Source of the DNA: G963923945 sp965199175
GTDB taxonomy: Bacteria > Pseudomonadota > Alphaproteobacteria > G963923945
Direction: 5' to 3'
NCBI GenBank assembly: GCA_965199175.1
Contig: OZ240684.1
Span: 496,001 to 560,000, forward strand
Length of the DNA: 64,000 nucleotides
Position 1 is the first letter of the stretch, and every line of letters begins with the position of its first letter. Below are positions 32,322 through 41,263 of the stretch, one piece after another. The notes beneath the pieces were generated by a model. That model had not been told where the DNA came from. It saw only the letters and a program-made list of their open reading frames with translations, and searched no databases. The position numbers were made by a program, and so were the translations under genes.

Positions 32322-32486
32322 GCCCGGTTTATAGTCCGCATAAATAGATTGGTTGTGTCATCGTAAAGTTCTTTTGGCAGAGAGTATCGCAGAAAGTATC
32401 GCAGAGAGTATCACTGTATCATCAGGCTTTACTTTTGATCCATCCCATCCACTGTTTGTAACGATGATAACATGGAGATTGAAACA

Positions 32487-32813
32487 ATGAAAAAAATGAC
32501 TCTGAGTGCTCTTTTGGTTTCTTTAGGCATTGCTTCGGGAGCCACCGCCGCTGAGAATACGCTCACCGGTGACATCTCAGTCCAGAATACTCCCAAATGG
32601 ACCGAGTATCGGGGGGTTCCTATGCCCGATAGTCATCATTTGAATCGTGATGTGATCGCATTCAAATTGTTGGAACTGGGCTATGACAACTTTGCTGGTT
32701 ACGAAGTTGACCAGGGTTTGTGGAAAGTCACTGCCGATAAAAACGGTGAGCGTCTTAACGTTTGGGTCAATCCTTTCTTCGGTCATGTTGTCCGGGAAAA
32801 ACCGATCAGCTAG
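32487..32813 (+). CDS. small periplasmic PepSY-like protein
   Basis: A 108-residue product from ATG 32487, with GGAG about 9 bases upstream. The signal peptide is residues 1-22 (MKKMTLSALLVSLGIASGAT, then AA), with cleavage likely after TAA. The mature part contains a PepSY-like fold (AFKLLELGYDNFAGYEVDQG, then LWKVTADKNGERLNVWVNP). Divergent from the two-component operon, so a likely target of that regulator. A strong terminator follows. Confidence 0.8.
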   Translation: MKKMTLSALLVSLGIASGATAAENTLTGDISVQNTPKWTEYRGVPMPDSHHLNRDVIAFKLLELGYDNFAGYEVDQGLWKVTADKNGERLNVWVNPFFGHVVREKPIS

Positions 32814-32869
32814 ATGCTTCCTGCTTCATCTTGCTTTTTTTGCGCAGGGATATGATGACCTGCATGAAG

Positions 32870-32915
32870 AACGCCACCTACGTTTTCTCCCCCCGGTAGG
32901 TGGCGTTTCTTTTTG
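32870..32915 (+). terminator. rho-independent terminator
   Basis: The 11-bp arms AACGCCACCTA and TAGGTGGCGTT, with a 16-base loop, are followed by TCTTTTT. It ends the small PepSY gene. The reverse strand also has A-rich sequence but it is less convincing for the convergent gene. Confidence 0.85.
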
Positions 32916-32958
32916 GTTGCTGAATTGGAGCAATCTCAGCCATTGAGCAGGATACGGG

Positions 32959-33483
32959 TCAGGCGGTCTCGTAACGGAAAGTGAGTTTCATTTCACCGGC
33001 TTTTTTCACCACCGCCGATAAGCAATCAGGGGCTCGTTCGTCGCGCATAGAAACGGCAAAGCGGGCAATACATTGATTGCCGGTGCTGCCGTTGATTGAT
33101 TCGGCATTCATGCGGACGATAATGGCACCATATTTATCCAGAGTTTCGATAATATTGCTCATAAGGCCAGGCTCATCGTAGCCTGTAAGAACAATACGGT
33201 GTGTGATCCGGTGTGATGGTCCGCGTTCGGTATCCAGGACGTAAGGTTGAATGGTGACGTCGCCGTTTAATACAACCGGAAGGCTGCTGAGATCAGCATG
33301 GAGCTGGTCGCAATCCAGATTATCACTGTCTTTATAGATGAAGGTCATCTCGGCTTTGCGGCCCAGGGAGGCAAAGGTAATATTATCAATGTTACCCCCG
33401 AGATTTTTCATATGAGCTAAAAACTGCGAGACCAATCCCGGACAATTATCTCCAAGATAAGATATAACGACGCTGCTGGGCAT
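32959..33483 (-). CDS. GcvR-like ACT-domain regulatory protein
   Basis: A 174-residue product with two ACT domains: residues 1-75 (VVISYLGDNCPGLVSQFLAH) and 90-170 (THRIVLTGYDEPGLMSNIIE). This is the layout of the glycine cleavage system repressor GcvR, which binds glycine. Its start immediately follows the sucD stop, so it is probably co-transcribed with sucCD. The link between amino-acid sensing and the TCA genes is inferred from position only. Confidence 0.75.
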   Translation of the reverse strand: MPSSVVISYLGDNCPGLVSQFLAHMKNLGGNIDNITFASLGRKAEMTFIYKDSDNLDCDQLHADLSSLPVVLNGDVTIQPYVLDTERGPSHRITHRIVLTGYDEPGLMSNIIETLDKYGAIIVRMNAESINGSTGNQCIARFAVSMRDERAPDCLSAVVKKAGEMKLTFRYETA

Positions 33484-34367
33484 TATTGGGTTTTCTCCAT
33501 CGCTTTTTTTACGGCATCTCCAAGCCCGGTAATGGTTTGGGAGACCACAACACCGGCGGCACGAAGGGAATCTTTCTTTGCCTCTGCGGTTTCAGAACCG
33601 CTGGAGACAATGGCCCCGGCATGACCCAATCGTCTTCCCGGCGGGGCCGATGCACCGGCAATAAAAGCCGCAACGGGCTTTCCGGATGATCCCCAACTCT
33701 TGATAAAATCAGCAGCATCCACCTCCGGCGTGCCACCAATTTCGCCAATCAGAACAATGCCGTCGGTATCTTCATCTTTTAAGAACAACTCCAGGGCATC
33801 AACGAAATTGGTTCCGTTAACCGGGTCGCCACCAATACCGACAATGCTGGATTGACCAAGGCCGGATCGTGATGTTTGTACGGCTGCTTCATAGGACAAA
33901 GTCCCGGAGCGGGACACCACACCAATACGTCCTGGTTTACAGATATAGCCGGGCATAATGCCGATTTTACCGATTCCCGGGGTGAGAACGCCGGGGCAAT
34001 TCGGCCCGATCAGACGTGTTTTGGCGTTGCGTATTTCTCGTTTGACCCGCTGCATATCAGCGGTGGGGATGCCATCGGTAATGCAGACCACCAAATCCAG
34101 CTCTGCTTCCACAGCCTCCAAAATAGCATCAGCAGCAAAAGGCGGGGGAACATAAATACCGCTGGCATTACATCCCGTGGCTGCTTTGGCTTCAGCAACT
34201 GTATTAAAAACCGGCAGGCCAAGATGCTCACTCCCCCCTTTATCAGGGGTTACTCCGCCAACCATATTGGTGTTGTATTCAATGGCGCGCTGGGAATGAA
34301 AGGTTCCTTGCGACCCTGTGAAGCCCTGGCAAATAACCACGCTGTCTTTGGTGAGAAGAACTGCCAT
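33483..34367 (-). CDS. sucD: succinyl-CoA ligase alpha subunit
   Basis: Couples succinyl-CoA cleavage to nucleotide triphosphate formation in the TCA cycle. The 294-residue product has the CoA-binding Rossmann domain (VICQGFTGSQGTFHSQRAIE) and the phosphorylated His249 in GRRLGHAGAIVSSG. It shares one base with the sucC stop (TGATG) and abuts the GcvR-like gene. Confidence 0.97.
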   Translation of the reverse strand: MAVLLTKDSVVICQGFTGSQGTFHSQRAIEYNTNMVGGVTPDKGGSEHLGLPVFNTVAEAKAATGCNASGIYVPPPFAADAILEAVEAELDLVVCITDGIPTADMQRVKREIRNAKTRLIGPNCPGVLTPGIGKIGIMPGYICKPGRIGVVSRSGTLSYEAAVQTSRSGLGQSSIVGIGGDPVNGTNFVDALELFLKDEDTDGIVLIGEIGGTPEVDAADFIKSWGSSGKPVAAFIAGASAPPGRRLGHAGAIVSSGSETAEAKKDSLRAAGVVVSQTITGLGDAVKKAMEKTQ

Positions 34368-35539
34368 CAGCTGGACTCCTGAACAGCCTGGACAATTTTT
34401 GAGGCTGCTTCGGCCATTCCTCCCACTGGCTCAATGGGGAAGCTGGATTTTTTGAGGATATCGCGTCCCATCTCAACATTGGTTCCTTCAAGACGCACCA
34501 CCAACGGCTTGCTGAGACCTACTTCAGCCGCCGCATTGACCAGACCTTCAGCAATATCATTGCACCGCATCATCCCGCCGAAGATATTGACCAGTATCCC
34601 TTGCACATCGGAATCGCGATAAATCAGCTTGAAGGCTGCTGCGACTCGTTCAGGGGTAGCGGCCCCGGCGACATCCATGAAGTTGGCGGCCTTTCCACCT
34701 TCGTATTCAATCAGATCCATGGTCGCCATTGAAAGGCCGGCGCCATTGACCATGATGCCGATATTTCCTTCCAGCTTGACATAATTGAGGTCGTGGCGGG
34801 CGGCTTCGAGTTCTAAAGGGTCACTTTCATCATCATCGCGCATTTCCTGGACATGGCGTTGACGATAGAGAGCATTGTCATCGAAGCTGGCTTTGCAATC
34901 GCAGGCAATCACCTGTTTTTTATCAGCAGTAACCACCAGGGGATTGATTTCAATCATTGAGGCATCAAGATCGACAAATGCTTTATAGGTATTGATAAAT
35001 GTTTGCTGAGCCTCCCGGCCAACCCGGCCCGAAAGACCAAGATCATAGGATAATTTGCGGGCATGATGGGGTTGCAGAGTTGCCCCTGGAGCAATCCTGA
35101 TCCGGATGATTTGTTCGGGTGTTTTTTCGGCGACCTCTTCGATATCCATACCGCCCTGGGTCGAGGCAATAATGGTGTTGCCGCCGGTGGAGCGATCAAC
35201 CAGGATACAGAAATAGAGTTCATCACCAATATCAACACCCGATTCGATATAGACCCGATTGACCGTTTTTCCTTCCGGACCTGTTTGTTCGGTTACCAAA
35301 TTCATTCCAAACATGGCATCGGCCGCTTCGACGGCTTCGCGTGATGAATGGACCAGCTTCACTCCACCACCTTTACCGCGACCTCCGGCATGAATTTGTG
35401 CTTTGATGACCATCAGATCTTCATCAAGCCATTTGGAAACAGATTCGGCTTCATGGGTGGTATACGCAATATCACCAGCCGGAACGCGCACACCATATTT
35501 TTCCAGAAGCTGCTTGGCCTGGTACTCATGAATATTCAT
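34367..35539 (-). CDS. sucC: succinyl-CoA ligase beta subunit
   Basis: The 390-residue ATP-grasp subunit. It starts MNIHEYQAKQLLEKYGVRVP and has the ATP-binding KAQIHAGGRGKGGGVK loop (residues about 46-60) and a C-terminal ligase domain with NGAGLSMATMDLIEYEGGKA and VNIFGGMMRCNDIA. First gene of sucC-sucD-(gcvR-like). Its upstream region has a fourfold tandem repeat. Confidence 0.97.
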   Translation of the reverse strand: MNIHEYQAKQLLEKYGVRVPAGDIAYTTHEAESVSKWLDEDLMVIKAQIHAGGRGKGGGVKLVHSSREAVEAADAMFGMNLVTEQTGPEGKTVNRVYIESGVDIGDELYFCILVDRSTGGNTIIASTQGGMDIEEVAEKTPEQIIRIRIAPGATLQPHHARKLSYDLGLSGRVGREAQQTFINTYKAFVDLDASMIEINPLVVTADKKQVIACDCKASFDDNALYRQRHVQEMRDDDESDPLELEAARHDLNYVKLEGNIGIMVNGAGLSMATMDLIEYEGGKAANFMDVAGAATPERVAAAFKLIYRDSDVQGILVNIFGGMMRCNDIAEGLVNAAAEVGLSKPLVVRLEGTNVEMGRDILKKSSFPIEPVGGMAEAASKIVQAVQESS

Positions 35540-35540
35540 T

Positions 35541-35951
35541 GATTCTCCCTACTGAAAGATTCTCTCTACCGAAGATTCTCTTTACTGAAGATTCTCCCTG
35601 CTGAACTGTCCGGAATCTTTTCCGGAATTCTTCTCCCGAATTTTTTCACCCAATCCTTTTATCTGATTTTTTCAGACATTACGGCCACAAGGGAATTGTC
35701 TTTTCCCTTAAAAAAAGCGCAGATTAAAGGATTTCCTGTTGATTGCTTTCCTGCAGGAACAAACAGACAGCAGCGAACAGATTGTTTTTTTAAGCCACTT
35801 TATGATTAAAACAAATTTAATGATTAAGATAAATTTAACATTTTCTAATATCCCACTGGCCTGCAAGATGCACCATCACTTTTTGATGGTCAAGCAATCC
35901 TCTCGCTAATATTTAAAATTCCACAATATTTAAAATTCCACTCAAGGCGAA
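35541..35951. repeat. intergenic region with tandem duplications between mdh and sucC
   Basis: 35541-35606 holds four imperfect copies of a 16-17 bp unit like GATTCTCCCTACTGAA, just upstream of sucC. 35908-35941 holds two copies of a 17-bp unit (AATATTTAAAATTCCAC). The hairpin CTCAAGGC/GCCTTGAG at about 35942-35969 overlaps the mdh stop and may act as a weak terminator. No gene seen. Confidence 0.7.
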
Positions 35952-36923
35952 TTATTTTTTGCCTTGAGTCTTTTTCAGGAGCCGTTTAGAGACACTGATC
36001 AGGTTGCGCACCGAAGCCACTGAGCGATCAAACATTTTTTTCTCACGCGCATTGAGATTGATCTCGATCACCCGTTCAACACCCCCGGCACCAATGATCA
36101 CCGGTACACCGACATAAATGCCTTTGACACCGTATTCACCATTCAGATAGGCGGCACAAGGCAAAACCCGTTTTTTATCTTTGAGATAGGATTCGGCCAT
36201 TTCAATGGCTGAAGAAGCCGGCGCATAAAAGGCTGAACCGGTTTTTAACAAACTGACAATTTCAGCCCCCCCATTACGGGTCCTCTCAATAATAGCATCA
36301 AGGTCGGGTTTGGACATCCAGCCCATCTTGATGATATCAGGCAGAGGAATACCACCGACCGTCGAATAGCGGGCCAACGGCACCATGCTGTCGCCATGTC
36401 CACCCAGTACAAATGTTGAGATATCTTCAACCGAGACCTTCAGAGCCTCTGACAGAAAATGCCGAAACCGTGCCGAATCGAGAACCCCGGCCATCCCCAC
36501 CACTTTATGATGAGGCAGGCCACTCTTCTCACGCATGACCCAGACCATCGCATCAAGAGGGTTGGTAATACAGATGACAAAGGCTTTGGGACAATATTTT
36601 TTGATTCCTTCGGCAACTTGTGAAACCACCCCGGCATTGACTTCGATCAGATCGTCGCGGCTCATCCCCGGTTTGCGCGGCACGCCAGCCGTCACAATGA
36701 CCACATCGGCTCCCCTGATTGCGGCGTAGCTGTTGGCCCCCTTAAATACAGCATCATACCCCTCAACCGGGCCGGCTTGCGAAATATCCAAAGCCTTGCC
36801 TTGCGGCAGACCTTTGGCAATATCAAATAAAACAACATCCCCCATTTCCTTCAGGCCGGCCAACAAAGCCAATGTACCACCGATATTGCCGGTACCGATA
36901 AGCGCAATTTTATGTCGAGCCAT
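35952..36923 (-). CDS. mdh: malate dehydrogenase
   Basis: NAD-dependent oxidation of malate to oxaloacetate. 323 residues from ATG 36923, chosen because GGGGGA lies about 6 bases upstream; the longer frame is not needed. It has the NAD loop LIGTGNIGGTLALLAG, substrate arginines in GVPRKPGMSRDDL, and the catalytic His in LGGHGDSMVPLAR. It is of the LDH-like type usual in alphaproteobacteria. Separate from but adjacent to sucCD, as often seen in this class. Confidence 0.97.
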   Translation of the reverse strand: MARHKIALIGTGNIGGTLALLAGLKEMGDVVLFDIAKGLPQGKALDISQAGPVEGYDAVFKGANSYAAIRGADVVIVTAGVPRKPGMSRDDLIEVNAGVVSQVAEGIKKYCPKAFVICITNPLDAMVWVMREKSGLPHHKVVGMAGVLDSARFRHFLSEALKVSVEDISTFVLGGHGDSMVPLARYSTVGGIPLPDIIKMGWMSKPDLDAIIERTRNGGAEIVSLLKTGSAFYAPASSAIEMAESYLKDKKRVLPCAAYLNGEYGVKGIYVGVPVIIGAGGVERVIEINLNAREKKMFDRSVASVRNLISVSKRLLKKTQGKK

Positions 36924-37043
36924 GATTTTTCCCCCTTGTACTTTTGTGCCCAAAACATGAATAAAATTCAGCCAATGCTGACAAAAGACAATACAATCAT
37001 ACCTTGGCTATCATACTCTGATCAGTGACAGAGGCAATCGCTA

Positions 37044-38060
37044 TCATGAGATTGAAACAGTCGGTGAGTCCGCAGCAACCTGATCCAGGTCCATACCAAC
37101 ATCCAGGCCGATATCAACCGCTGGTGCTGATTGAGTCAGCCGCCCTACTGAAATCGCATCAATCCCGGTTGTGGCGATAGCATTGATGCTGGAGAGCGTC
37201 ACCCCGCCAGAGGCTTCAAGCTCAGCTCGACCACCGGATAACCGGACTGCACGGCGCAGCAGGTCGGGCGACATATTATCGAGCAACAACCGCCGGACCC
37301 CGGCTGCCAGAGCCTGTTCCACATCTTCAAGAGTATCACATTCAATCTGGATATCGCTATGTCCTGCCCGTCGCGCTTGTGCCACCGCATTGGTGATTCC
37401 CCCAACAGCAGCGATATGGTTATCCTTAATGAGCACGGCATCATATAACCCCATGCGATGATTGGTTCCCCCCCCCTGACAGACTGCATCCTTTTCCAGG
37501 CACCGCAATCCGGGTAATGTCTTGCGGGTATCACGTAACGTTACCCCGGTTCCGGCAATCGCCGCCACATAATCAGCGGTGAGGGTCGCGATCCCTGAGA
37601 GATGCTGGAGTAAATTGATGGCCGTTCTTTCTCCTGCCAAAATCGCCCGGGCCGGTCCGGAGACATGAGCGAAAACTGTCCCGTTTTTCACCCGGCATCC
37701 CTCACGGAGAAAGGCCCGAAAGCAGATTGCAGGTGACAACAAGCTGAAAACATGCCGGGCGGCTTTCAAACCGGCCAGGACCAGTTCTTCACGTGCAACC
37801 AGGGCTGCTTCAATTTGGGTGTTTTCAGCCAGAACAGCACAAGATGTGATATCGCCACCCACTGAGATCCGGCCACCGGATATCCGGCCATCAAGGTCTT
37901 CAATCAGAGCCCGGGTAACCACCTGGTCAATCGCATCACTGAGCATATCCGGGGTGCTCACCGGGGAAGCGTCTGTTATCCGGGAATCATCGGTTTTTTC
38001 GCCAGGAATACTCTCAACATCAACGTTCCCGGAACGAACAGCCCCGGAATCAGGCAACAT
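37044..38060 (-). CDS. nadC: nicotinate-nucleotide pyrophosphorylase (carboxylating)
   Basis: Converts quinolinate and PRPP to nicotinate mononucleotide. With ATG 38060 the product is 338 residues, about 50 longer than typical because of a polar N-terminal extension before the conserved part (VTRALIEDLDGRISGGRISV). Motifs include GDITSCAVL, RDTRKTLPGLRCLEKDAV, NHRMGLYDAVLIKDNHIAAV and the LEASGGVTL phosphate-binding loop. The start overlaps the nadA stop by 11 bases. An internal start nearer the conserved region cannot be excluded. Confidence 0.95.
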   Translation of the reverse strand: MLPDSGAVRSGNVDVESIPGEKTDDSRITDASPVSTPDMLSDAIDQVVTRALIEDLDGRISGGRISVGGDITSCAVLAENTQIEAALVAREELVLAGLKAARHVFSLLSPAICFRAFLREGCRVKNGTVFAHVSGPARAILAGERTAINLLQHLSGIATLTADYVAAIAGTGVTLRDTRKTLPGLRCLEKDAVCQGGGTNHRMGLYDAVLIKDNHIAAVGGITNAVAQARRAGHSDIQIECDTLEDVEQALAAGVRRLLLDNMSPDLLRRAVRLSGGRAELEASGGVTLSSINAIATTGIDAISVGRLTQSAPAVDIGLDVGMDLDQVAADSPTVSIS

Positions 38061-39096
38061 GAGGCCTGGCGGGTAAGGCACCTTTAGAAGGGTCGGCTTT
38101 GACGACTGGCGGTGACAAGGCCAACATGTTTTCCAGAGGTGCGCGTGCTTTTTCAATCAGGGATTGAGAGAGTTCAATACGCGGGGCCATATTGGCCAGG
38201 CACAGATAGAGCTTTTCGAGAGTATTGCGCTCCATATAGGGGCAGTTGGCACAAGCACATCCACCATCATTGCCGGGTGCCGGGATAAAAATTTTACCCG
38301 GAGCCGATTTGCGCATCTGATGGATCAAATGAGGCTCAGTGGCAACGATGAATTTTTCATTCGGGGTTTCGGTGACGAATTTCAGCATGGCTGAGGTTGA
38401 ACCAATATGGTCAGCATGCTGAAGAATGGCACGGGGACATTCGGGATGTGCGGTGACCGGAGTATCTGGATGGCGGGTCTTTAAACGTACCAATTCACGC
38501 TCCGAAAAGGCTTCGTGAACCACACAAGATCCCTGCCATATCAGCATCTCACGGCCGGTGCGATTCTGGATAAATGCCCCAAGGTGACGATCCGGAGCAA
38601 ACAGAACAGGCCGGTCAGCAGGCAAATTTTTCACAATATATTCGGCATTTGAGGAGGTCACGATAATATCGGACAATGCCTTGATTTCTGCAGAACAATT
38701 AATATAGCTGATGGCAATATGATCGGGATGTTGTTCACGGAAGGCCCGGAATTCTTCCGGTTGACAGGATTCCTCCAGTGAGCATCCCGCATCCATATCC
38801 GGCAAAAGGACCGGCTTTTGCGGCGAGAGAATTTTAGCAACCTCAGCCATGAAGCGCACCCCGCAAAAAACGATAACATCGGCATCAGCATCAGCAGCTT
38901 TGCGCGATAAATCCAGCGAATCACCGACAAAATCAGCCAAATCCTGAATGGCTTCTTCCTGGTAATAATGGGCCAGAATGATGCTGTTACGTTGTGCGCG
39001 CAGGCGATTGATCCCGGCCTCAATATCCATGAAAGGATCAAGGTCACTTTCTTGCAAAAGCTGATTATCCGTATGCGCCTGAAAGGTTGCAGCCAT
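38050..39096 (-). CDS. nadA: quinolinate synthase
   Basis: Condenses iminoaspartate with dihydroxyacetone phosphate. 348 residues with the [4Fe-4S] ligands expected from family motifs in YINCSAEIKALSD, HPECPRAILQHADHIGST and GCACANCPYMERNTLEKLYL. The substrate region FCGVRFMAEVAKILSP is present. Upstream of nadC in an operon; no nadB (aspartate oxidase) lies here, so it must be elsewhere or be replaced by aspartate dehydrogenase. Confidence 0.97.
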   Translation of the reverse strand: MAATFQAHTDNQLLQESDLDPFMDIEAGINRLRAQRNSIILAHYYQEEAIQDLADFVGDSLDLSRKAADADADVIVFCGVRFMAEVAKILSPQKPVLLPDMDAGCSLEESCQPEEFRAFREQHPDHIAISYINCSAEIKALSDIIVTSSNAEYIVKNLPADRPVLFAPDRHLGAFIQNRTGREMLIWQGSCVVHEAFSERELVRLKTRHPDTPVTAHPECPRAILQHADHIGSTSAMLKFVTETPNEKFIVATEPHLIHQMRKSAPGKIFIPAPGNDGGCACANCPYMERNTLEKLYLCLANMAPRIELSQSLIEKARAPLENMLALSPPVVKADPSKGALPARPHVA

Positions 39097-39108
39097 GTGA
39101 AGTCCAAC

Positions 39109-39181
39109 GTTTTTTATCAGTGACGTATTTTCACGTATTTTTATCAGTAACGTATTTTTATCAGTGACGTATTGACGTATT
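39109..39181. repeat. direct repeats upstream of nadA
   Basis: Three copies of TTTATCAGT(G/A)ACGTATTT with partial extra ACGTATT units, in the nadA leader/promoter region. They could be operator sites or simple duplications; similar duplications occur in many other intergenic gaps here, which favours the second explanation. Confidence 0.7.
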
Positions 39182-39329
39182 AAAGCGTTCTTTTATGAAA
39201 GGACTCTTTTGATATGTTCCTGGGGTGATGGGTTTTTGACATATCTTACTGAGGTATTCTACTGCATCCCTATCCGGGGGGGCCAGCCAAAAATCACCAT
39301 TCAACCATCATGACAGAACCGGTTTTTGA

Positions 39330-40427
39330 TCATCCTGTCATGGTCGGGAGAGGTCGGAGCAGGGTCTGCCCGGGGTAATCGGTGCTGCGCATTTCTTCCA
39401 GACGGGAGATTATGCGCGAAAAATCCCGGCCTTGATGATCGCCCGTAAAGAGTTGTTCCGGTTCTGCTGCTGCTGAGCATATCAACCGTATCCGACAGTC
39501 GTATACAATATCAATCAGAGTCATGAAACGCCGGGTCGCATCACTGTTTTCAGGGGTCATATGCGGGATATTTTCGATGATCAAAACGTCAAAATTCTGA
39601 GCCAGAAACTGGTAATCGGCTGCTCCAAGAGCCTGACCGCATAAGGAATGGAAGTCAAATCTGGCCACCCCGTGGGCTGCTGTGACCGGTAGCGTGCGTC
39701 CATCAATGGTCAGAACCGATGGTTCAACCGGACCCTGACGGGTCAGTTTTTTGAACAGAGTATCAATCTGGTTGCTGGCATTTTCTCCAGGAGGTGTCAT
39801 GTAAAGGTCACGTTCTTTAAGAAGATGCCGACGATAGTCACGGTTTCCGTCTATCTGAACAATGGTGAGTTGATCAGTCAAAAGATCAATGAAAGGCAAA
39901 AAACGCTCACGATGCAACCCATCGGCATAAAGCTCACCGGGTAAGTGATTGGATGTGGCAACCATAATCACCCCGCGCTTGAACAAGGCGGTAAAAAAAC
40001 GCGCCAAAATCATCGCATCGGCAATATCATCGACATGAAATTCGTCAAAACAAAGAACCCGGGCTTCCTCAGCAATGCTTCGGGCAATGCGGGGCAGTGG
40101 GTCGGACTGATTGGCGAGTGTTTTGCGCCGCTTATGGACCACAGACATGAATTCATGAAAATGGACACGCCATTTGCGTTTTGTTGGTACGCAGGTAAAA
40201 AATAAATCCATTAACATGGATTTTCCACGCCCGACTGTGCCTTGAATATAAAGACCGCGCGGGACTTGGCCAGCCCGGGGCAAAAGCCAGTGCCAGGGCG
40301 GTCGATAGGTCCTGAGCGCATCAGCCAATGTCTGGAGTTCCCGGGCGACAGATTTTTGCCCCGGATCCGGGATCAAAACGCCAGAGCGATAGTGCTCATC
40401 AAGCGCCGAAAGGATAGAGGCGGGCAT
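39330..40427 (-). CDS. zapE: ZapE/AFG1-like cell-division ATPase
   Basis: A 365-residue AAA-type ATPase. It has Walker A in GTVGRGKSMLMDLFF, preceded by PRGLYIQG, and Walker B in CFDEFHVDDIADAMIL. The remaining AFG1 core has ATSNHLPGELYADGLHRERF and YDCRIRLICSA. ZapE destabilises FtsZ rings in E. coli, and mitochondrial AFG1 is linked to respiratory-complex quality control. Here it lies 22 bases after sdhB, so co-transcription with sdhCDAB is likely, common in alphaproteobacteria. Confidence 0.93.
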   Translation of the reverse strand: MPASILSALDEHYRSGVLIPDPGQKSVARELQTLADALRTYRPPWHWLLPRAGQVPRGLYIQGTVGRGKSMLMDLFFTCVPTKRKWRVHFHEFMSVVHKRRKTLANQSDPLPRIARSIAEEARVLCFDEFHVDDIADAMILARFFTALFKRGVIMVATSNHLPGELYADGLHRERFLPFIDLLTDQLTIVQIDGNRDYRRHLLKERDLYMTPPGENASNQIDTLFKKLTRQGPVEPSVLTIDGRTLPVTAAHGVARFDFHSLCGQALGAADYQFLAQNFDVLIIENIPHMTPENSDATRRFMTLIDIVYDCRIRLICSAAAEPEQLFTGDHQGRDFSRIISRLEEMRSTDYPGQTLLRPLPTMTG

Positions 40428-40449
40428 GACAGATCAGATGCTTACCCGA

Positions 40450-41229
40450 TCAGGAATGGGTGGCGATCTTTTTCTTGATCTCAGCGATGGCTTTGGCTGG
40501 ATTCAACCCTTTGGGACATGTCTGGGCACAGTTAGCAATGGTATGACAGCGATAGAGCTTAAAGCTATCATCAAGTTCTTTGAGGCGGGTTGATGTGTCG
40601 CCATCACGGCTATCGACGATCCATCGATATGCTTGTAACAAAGTGGCTGGTCCGAGGAATTTATCACCATTCCACCAATAGCTGGGACACGCCGTCGAAC
40701 AGCTGGCACACAGGACACATTCATAAAGACCATCCAGTTTGGCCCGGTCTTCGGGTGACTGATGACGCTCTTTTTCAGGAGGCTGAGAATCCCGGTCACG
40801 TAACCAGGGTCGCACCGCTGTATATTGAGCATAAAAATCAGACAGATCCGGGACCAGATCTTTGATCACCGGCATATGGGGAAGAGGGTAGATCGTCACC
40901 TCTCCTTTAATGTCTTCAATCGGTTTGAGACAGGCCAGGGTATTTGTCCCGTCAATATTCATTGAGCAGGAACCACAAATTCCCTCCCGGCAGGACCGCC
41001 GGAATGTCAGCGTGGAATCCAATTCATTTTTGATCTTGATCAGTGCATCAAGAGTCATCGGGCCACAGGAATCAAGATCAACTTCATAGATATCAATCCG
41101 GGGCTGGCCGCCTTCATCCGGATCCCAGCGATACACCCGAAATTCTTTGATTCGCGTTGCTCCGGCTGTTGCGGCATAACGGCGACCTTCCCGGGGTCGG
41201 GAATCTTTGGGGAGTGAAAGTTCAACCAT
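40450..41229 (-). CDS. sdhB: succinate dehydrogenase iron-sulfur subunit
   Basis: Carries electrons from SdhA to quinone. 259 residues with the [2Fe-2S] motif SCREGICGSCSMNIDG, the [4Fe-4S] motif CVLCASCSTACPSYWW and the [3Fe-4S] motif CHTIANCAQTCPKGLNP. Last structural gene of sdhCDAB. Confidence 0.98.
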   Translation of the reverse strand: MVELSLPKDSRPREGRRYAATAGATRIKEFRVYRWDPDEGGQPRIDIYEVDLDSCGPMTLDALIKIKNELDSTLTFRRSCREGICGSCSMNIDGTNTLACLKPIEDIKGEVTIYPLPHMPVIKDLVPDLSDFYAQYTAVRPWLRDRDSQPPEKERHQSPEDRAKLDGLYECVLCASCSTACPSYWWNGDKFLGPATLLQAYRWIVDSRDGDTSTRLKELDDSFKLYRCHTIANCAQTCPKGLNPAKAIAEIKKKIATHS

Positions 41230-41263
41230 GAGTTTTACCGTTGGCTACGTTTATTGGCTGCGT

